Source of the DNA: an uncultured Eubacteriales bacterium | GTDB taxonomy: Bacteria; Bacillota; Clostridia; Christensenellales; Borkfalkiaceae | Direction of reading: 5' to 3' | DNA: 8,691 bases | Assembly (NCBI GenBank): GCA_900545325.1 | Contig: UQZE01000086.1 | Span: 1-8,691 of the forward strand | Shown here: piece after piece, positions 6,295 through 8,691 of the stretch | Layout: each line of letters starts with the position of its first letter | Numbering within the stretch: the stretch's first letter is position 1 | Translations under genes and position numbers: made by a program | The notes under the pieces: model-generated | Database searches by the model: none | Told to the model about the DNA's origin: nothing | Seen by the model: the letters and a program-made list of their open reading frames with translations, nothing else

Positions 6295-7059
6295 TTACAG
6301 CAGGGAAACGACGATATCTTTCAGCCAGCCGAAGACGGGCGGCACCGTCTGAGAAAGCGCGGCCGCGACCTCCGCCTTATCGTAGGAAAACGCGCCCTGC
6401 ACGCCCGAGGCAAAGGCAAACTGCCCGTGCGCGGACGTCATGCCGAGCGCGACTTTCGCCCATGCGACGTCGCCCATGGCGAAATATCCGCCGACGGACA
6501 GCGCGCCCGCCGAAAACGCACCTACCGAAAGGGCGCCGAACGAAACCAGGCCGCACGCGACCGCACCGACAGCCAGCATCCCCAGCGCGACCGCAGCCAA
6601 CGCGACGCCTCCCGCGGCGATACTGCCGAGCGCGAGCAATCCGAACGAGAGCAGTCCCGCAGAAAACACGCCGGCCGAACACAGTCCGATTGAAACGACG
6701 CCCGCCGCCGCATTGCCGACGGCGATCACGCCCCGCGCCTTATAAAAACCGAAACCTATGTTCACGCAAACGAGCGGCAGTTTTCCGATATGCGCCTTGC
6801 TCGTGTACTGATAGTGGAACCGTTCGGGCGCAAAACCGCCGCAGGATTCGGGTTTCGGTTCCGCCCCGTCTTTCAGAAGATAGTTGAGATCGAGGTCGAA
6901 CAGCTCGGCCAGCCGCACCAGCTTTTCCGTTTCGGGGTAGGCGGCGTTTGACTCCCATCTCGAAACGGCCTGTCTCGTTACGCCGAGCACTTCCGCGAGG
7001 TCGTCCTGCGTCATATTCCGCTTTTTCCTTTCCGCAGCTATCTTTTCTCCGCAAGTCAT
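6295..7059 (-). CDS. XRE-family regulator with hydrophobic G-x-x-[A/S]-x pentad-repeat C-terminus
   Basis: The 254-residue product has three parts. Residues 3-62 are a Cro/CI-type helix-turn-helix (MTQDDLAEVLGVTRQAVSRWE at 16-36, then PETEKLVRLAELFDLDLNYLL). Residues 63-109 are a linker containing YQYTSKAHIGKLPLVCVNIG, which resembles what I recall from other Bacillota proteins of this layout. Residues 110-196 are strict five-residue repeats with Gly at position 1 and Ala or Ser at position 4, and with no charged residue between Arg109 and Asp197. A looser glycine-rich end (197-225) and a short amphipathic tail follow. The repeat could be membrane-embedded or a hydrophobic right-handed beta-helix; either would make a DNA-binding protein with an unusual sensing or anchoring part (inference). 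The frame is open back to 7143, but AAGGAG lies 9 nt before the ATG at 7059 and a promoter lies upstream of it. The gene appears monocistronic. Target genes are unknown; autoregulation is plausible. Confidence 0.85.
   Translation of the reverse strand: MTCGEKIAAERKKRNMTQDDLAEVLGVTRQAVSRWESNAAYPETEKLVRLAELFDLDLNYLLKDGAEPKPESCGGFAPERFHYQYTSKAHIGKLPLVCVNIGFGFYKARGVIAVGNAAAGVVSIGLCSAGVFSAGLLSFGLLALGSIAAGGVALAAVALGMLAVGAVACGLVSFGALSVGAFSAGALSVGGYFAMGDVAWAKVALGMTSAHGQFAFASGVQGAFSYDKAEVAAALSQTVPPVFGWLKDIVVSLL
6490..6732 (-). repeat. Coding repeat: sixteen 15-bp units encoding G-x-x-[A/S]-x
   Basis: Within the XRE regulator, residues 110-190 have Gly at 16 of 17 successive positions spaced five apart (110, 115 ... 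190; the exception is Ala155) and Ala or Ser at all 16 matching fourth positions (113, 118 ... 188). The third position of each pentad is mostly Ile, Val, Leu or Phe. The Ser and Ala choices come in blocks: two Ala, four Ser, six Ala, four Ser. The phase slips by one residue at 191. At DNA level the units are related but not identical, so this is an old or selected protein repeat rather than a recent tandem duplication. Confidence 0.9.
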
Positions 7060-7068
7060 TTTTTCTTT

Positions 7069-7074
7069 CTCCTT
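7069..7074 (-). promoter_or_regulatory. Ribosome binding site that sets the XRE regulator start
   Basis: AAGGAG on the minus strand stands 9 nt before the ATG at 7059. It is the only strong site near the N-terminus. The upstream in-frame extension to 7143 has none and runs through the promoter. Confidence 0.85.
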
Positions 7075-7089
7075 GAATTTACTGAAAAA

Positions 7090-7119
7090 AGCATACCACG
7101 CCCCGCGGCGGATTGTAAA
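7090..7119 (-). promoter_or_regulatory. Promoter of the XRE regulator gene
   Basis: On the minus strand TTTACA (-35, 7114-7119) is followed after 18 bases by TATGCT (-10, 7090-7095). The -10 is preceded by TGG, so it is an extended -10. The start of transcription would be near 7083, about 24 nt before the ATG. An imperfect GC-rich dyad (CGCCCCGCGGCG on the plus strand, 7099-7110) lies in the spacer and could be an operator, but it could also be chance in GC-rich DNA. Confidence 0.65.
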
Positions 7120-7161
7120 GAACTTTTCGGTTTCGGCGCGCAACTTTTAAATTGCGGAAGG

Positions 7162-7193
7162 AAAAACGCCGCGGATTTTATCCCCGCGGCGTT
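7162..7193 (-). terminator. Rho-independent terminator of the YitT-family gene
   Basis: Read on the minus strand, AACGCCGCGG and CCGCGGCGTT form a perfect 10-bp stem around a 9-nt loop, and the 3' arm runs into five T. It begins a few bases after the stop codon at 7199. On the plus strand no comparable T-run follows, so it is judged one-directional. Confidence 0.88.
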
Positions 7194-7198
7194 CGGTT

Positions 7199-8074
7199 TT
7201 ATCTGATTATCGTGTTTCTGCGGAATCTGCCGTACACGTCGTTGACCGAAGAAACGTAAGCGAAAGTATTGTCGAACCCCGCGAGTATCTTTTTGAAGGC
7301 GACGAGGTCGTGTTTGTTGATCAGGCATACGAGCATGGTCTTGTCGGTATGGGAATATGCGCCCCGCGCGGCGATCTCCGTGATGCCGTGATGAATATGT
7401 TTCAAGAGTTCGTCTATCAGCTCGTCGGGCTTGTCGGTGATGATCTCCACTTTGAGCGCGGAGGATACGCCCTTTAAAATCCCGTCGGATATCTTTGACT
7501 GCGTGAAACAATAGATGATGCAGAGAATGACGGGTTCCATCTGATAGTCGTAAACGAAAAAGGAAACGACGGCCACCGAGGCGTTGAGCGCGAAGATCAC
7601 CCATATCAGGGAAAACTGCGGCCTCGCCTTATGAATGAGCGCCGCCGCGTAATCGGTGCCGCCCGTAGAAGAATTGAGCCTGAGCGAATAGCCGTATATG
7701 ACGCCGCCCAGCGTGCCCGCCGCGATCACGGCGAGCAGTTTGTTGTCCCCTGCGTCGTAACTGTAAAAGCCGACCGCGTCCCATACGAGGATCATCGCGG
7801 AAAACACGAGCACGAAAAGAAAGGAGCGGACGGCGAACGTTCTGTCCCCGAAAAAGAACACGAGAACGGCCAGCGGCACGTTCACGATGAGCGTGAGATA
7901 CCCCGCGCTGAATCCGAAAGCGTACTGTACCATGGTGGTGATGCCGCCCACGCCCGCGGGCGCGAATTTATTCGGAAAAATAAATACGTGATACGTCGTA
8001 GCCGACGCAACCGCCAGAAAGACGATGAACACGTAGGTCATCGTTTCTTTGAGTATTTTCGATCGCTCCGTCAT
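7199..8074 (-). CDS. YitT-family integral membrane protein (YitT_membrane + DUF2179)
   Basis: The 291-residue product has an N-terminal membrane part with about six hydrophobic segments (roughly 13-33, 59-77, 83-103, 112-130, 155-176 and 179-192) and a soluble C-terminal DUF2179 domain (about 205-285). Family signatures include NKFAPAGVGGI at 35-45, SSTGGTD at 135-141 and HHGITEIAARGAYSHTDKTML at 228-248. Function of the family is not firmly established; it is found widely in Bacillota, often in several copies, and a transport or membrane-signalling role is only inferred. The open frame reaches back to 8167, but that extension overlaps a consensus promoter whose -35 covers the would-be start codon, so translation is placed at the ATG at 8074, which also gives the normal family length. 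GGTGGAG precedes the ATG by only 3 nt; GGGGTGG gives a better-spaced alternative. The gene stands alone between two terminators. Confidence 0.92.
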   Translation of the reverse strand: MTERSKILKETMTYVFIVFLAVASATTYHVFIFPNKFAPAGVGGITTMVQYAFGFSAGYLTLIVNVPLAVLVFFFGDRTFAVRSFLFVLVFSAMILVWDAVGFYSYDAGDNKLLAVIAAGTLGGVIYGYSLRLNSSTGGTDYAAALIHKARPQFSLIWVIFALNASVAVVSFFVYDYQMEPVILCIIYCFTQSKISDGILKGVSSALKVEIITDKPDELIDELLKHIHHGITEIAARGAYSHTDKTMLVCLINKHDLVAFKKILAGFDNTFAYVSSVNDVYGRFRRNTIIR

Positions 8075-8085
8075 TTTCTCCACCC

Positions 8086-8129
8086 CGCCGCGTGCGGCGT
8101 TCCCGACCGTAATGAGCGCGGTCTCCGCG
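8086..8129 (-). promoter_or_regulatory. yitT 5' leader with two small GC hairpins
   Basis: The roughly 58-nt leader between the predicted transcription start (about 8132) and the ATG contains a CGCGG/CCGCG hairpin (8117-8129, 5-bp stem, 3-nt loop) and a CGCCGC/GCGGCG hairpin (8086-8099) touching the ribosome binding site. A further pairing of GACCG with CGGTC (8105-8109 with 8119-8123) would exclude the first hairpin. In DNA this rich in GC such short stems may be chance; it matches no riboswitch class I know. Confidence 0.3.
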
Positions 8130-8138
8130 TTCCAGCTT

Positions 8139-8167
8139 ATTATACTTTTTTTAAATCCTTTCGTCAA
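8139..8167 (-). promoter_or_regulatory. Near-consensus promoter of the YitT-family gene
   Basis: On the minus strand TTGACG (-35, 8162-8167; five of six consensus bases) is followed after exactly 17 bases by TATAAT (-10, 8139-8144; perfect consensus). The spacer is A-rich. It is the strongest-looking promoter in the window. Only two bases separate the -35 from the T-run of the preceding terminator. The leader would begin near 8132. Confidence 0.9.
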
Positions 8168-8169
8168 GC

Positions 8170-8193
8170 AAAAAAGGCGGCCTGCCGGCCGCC
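8170..8193 (-). terminator. Rho-independent terminator after the fucU-like gene
   Basis: Read on the minus strand, GGCGGCC and GGCCGCC form a perfect 7-bp stem around a 4-nt loop, followed by six T. It lies 15 bases after the stop codon of the mutarotase gene and closes the sugar kinase-mutarotase unit. Confidence 0.9.
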
Positions 8194-8208
8194 GATTTCA
8201 ATCCCGTT

Positions 8209-8628
8209 TCAGCAGGTGCCTTTGCGCAGAATGACGTTCGCGAAGAGGGCGGACTCGCCCGTCGCAACTACTGCGTAGCTCTTGGCCGCGCGCTCGTAAA
8301 ACGCGCCGCGGTCGAGGTATTCCGCGGTGTATTTTTCACCGTTTTCCTCTATGATCTTTTTATATTCGCTCCAGATTTCGGGCTTTTGTTCGCCCGCGGG
8401 CACATCCATGAAAAACACCGCGCTTTTCACCAAAGCGTCGAGCGGAAACAGCGGCAGAATGCCGCGGAGCAGTTCGCTCACGCCCAGCCCGTCCGCGCGC
8501 ACGGTGTTTTTGTTGATGCTTGCGGAGGGAAAATTTCCGTCGGCTATCACGATCTCGTCCCCGTGCCCCATTTCGCAGAGCACCTTCAAAAGTTCGGGCG
8601 AAATACGCTTATCGATATTTTTCAACAT
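8209..8628 (-). CDS. fucU: FucU/RbsD-family sugar mutarotase (FucU-like)
   Basis: This 139-residue cytoplasmic enzyme belongs to the family that interconverts ring anomers of sugars such as L-fucose or D-ribose. It aligns from end to end with FucU as I remember it: ISPELLKVLCEMGHGDEIVIAD at 9-30 with the conserved His22 and Asp30, VRADGLGVSELL at 43-54, and RGAFYERAAKSYAVVATGE at 107-125 with Tyr111. Length is that of FucU (about 140). The actual sugar is not certain; the FucU name reflects sequence type and not a demonstrated substrate. AGGTGG stands 4 nt before the ATG. The upstream kinase gene overlaps by 7 nt, so anomer conversion and phosphorylation are probably made together. No fucose isomerase or aldolase is visible, so the rest of the pathway lies outside the window. 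Confidence 0.9.
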   Translation of the reverse strand: MLKNIDKRISPELLKVLCEMGHGDEIVIADGNFPSASINKNTVRADGLGVSELLRGILPLFPLDALVKSAVFFMDVPAGEQKPEIWSEYKKIIEENGEKYTAEYLDRGAFYERAAKSYAVVATGESALFANVILRKGTC

Positions 8629-8691
8629 GAAACCACCTTTAAGAAATCGAGCACTTCCCGAAGGTAGGGCAGGGAGGGCACGGCTCCCTTC
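8622..8691 (-). CDS. C-terminal end of a probable PfkB-family sugar kinase (partial)
   Basis: A reading frame enters from the right edge and ends in TGA at 8624-8622, 7 nt inside the fucU-like gene. Its last 22 residues read KGAVPSLPYLREVLDFLK and then VVSC. The arrangement K-G-A-x-P-S-L-P followed by x-x-E-V-x-x-F-L is typical of the C-terminus of fructokinase/ribokinase-like PfkB kinases, where the Lys-Gly-Ala stretch closes the last strand and helix. A sugar kinase next to an RbsD/FucU mutarotase is a common pairing. The 5' part and the catalytic Asp are outside the window, so subfamily and substrate cannot be given. The overlapping frame that would extend the fucU-like gene upstream is also open but does not resemble a known protein. 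Confidence 0.65.
   Translation of the reverse strand, partial: KGAVPSLPYLREVLDFLKVVSC

Noticed and set aside
6235..6887. Long plus-strand reading frames across the pentad-repeat region, rich in Pro/Ala or Arg/Gln in a five-residue rhythm
   Set aside because: They are the antisense image of the 15-bp coding repeat; a repeat length divisible by three without stops keeps several frames open. No ribosome binding site or plausible protein features.
7060..7143. 28-codon N-terminal extension of the XRE regulator
   Set aside because: It contains the extended -10 and -35 of the gene's promoter and the strong AAGGAG site; XRE proteins normally begin just before the helix-turn-helix, as from 7059.
7056..7604. 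182-codon minus-strand frame crossing the end of yitT and the intergenic gap
   Set aside because: It is out of frame with yitT, Arg-rich, and runs through a terminator and a promoter; no support as a gene.
1..8691. Mobile element, defence system, CRISPR array or RNA gene
   Set aside because: No transposase, integrase, nuclease or toxin-antitoxin gene, no regularly spaced DNA repeats, and no tRNA or rRNA pattern was seen on either strand; apart from the pentad-repeat regulator the content is ordinary chromosomal.

Overview
The window is a dense piece of bacterial chromosome in which every supported gene lies on the minus strand, so transcription runs from high to low coordinates. Strong AGGAG-type ribosome binding sites, sigma70/SigA-type promoters, short GC hairpin plus T-run terminators and a set of typically Bacillota families (YitT/DUF2179, YigZ/IMPACT, RecX with the Bacillota-type N-terminus, a small XRE regulator with a hydrophobic repeat tail) point to a moderately GC-rich member of the Bacillota, most likely a Clostridia-like lineage. 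This placement is an inference from gene content and style. No mobile element, CRISPR array, tRNA or rRNA was seen, and no stretch over 300 bases lacks a gene; the longest gaps are about 135-140 bases and hold promoters and terminators.

Right end (8691 to about 8168): the tail of a sugar kinase gene (probably PfkB family) overlaps a FucU/RbsD-type sugar mutarotase gene, and the pair ends in a clear terminator. Directly against that terminator is a near-consensus promoter for a YitT-family membrane protein (8074 to 7199), which has its own terminator. Next comes a monocistronic XRE-family regulator (7059 to 6295) with its own promoter and terminator. Its C-terminal part is an almost perfect run of sixteen five-residue repeats of the form G-x-x-[A/S]-x. 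This is the most unusual object in the window.

Left two thirds (about 6229 to 1): one promoter appears to drive a tightly packed operon of at least six genes: a fold-type I aminotransferase, tyrosyl-tRNA synthetase (tyrS), a YigZ/IMPACT protein, branched-chain aminotransferase (ilvE), recX, and the bifunctional NAD(P)HX repair enzyme (nnr). Gene junctions are -4 to +9 nt, with ATGA and TGATG overlaps and two junctions built almost identically (Shine-Dalgarno, stop codon, then ATGGAA). A further reading frame may begin at base 10. The operon mixes amino-acid metabolism, tRNA charging, control of recombination and metabolite repair. It looks like a growth-linked housekeeping unit rather than one pathway, although an aminotransferase next to TyrRS, with IlvE two genes further on, gives it an amino-acid theme.

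Several start codons were moved from the longest open frame: yitT to 8074, the XRE gene to 7059, ilvE to 3126, recX to 2062 and nnr to 1454. The reason in each case is a promoter, a Shine-Dalgarno sequence or an overlap with the previous stop codon.
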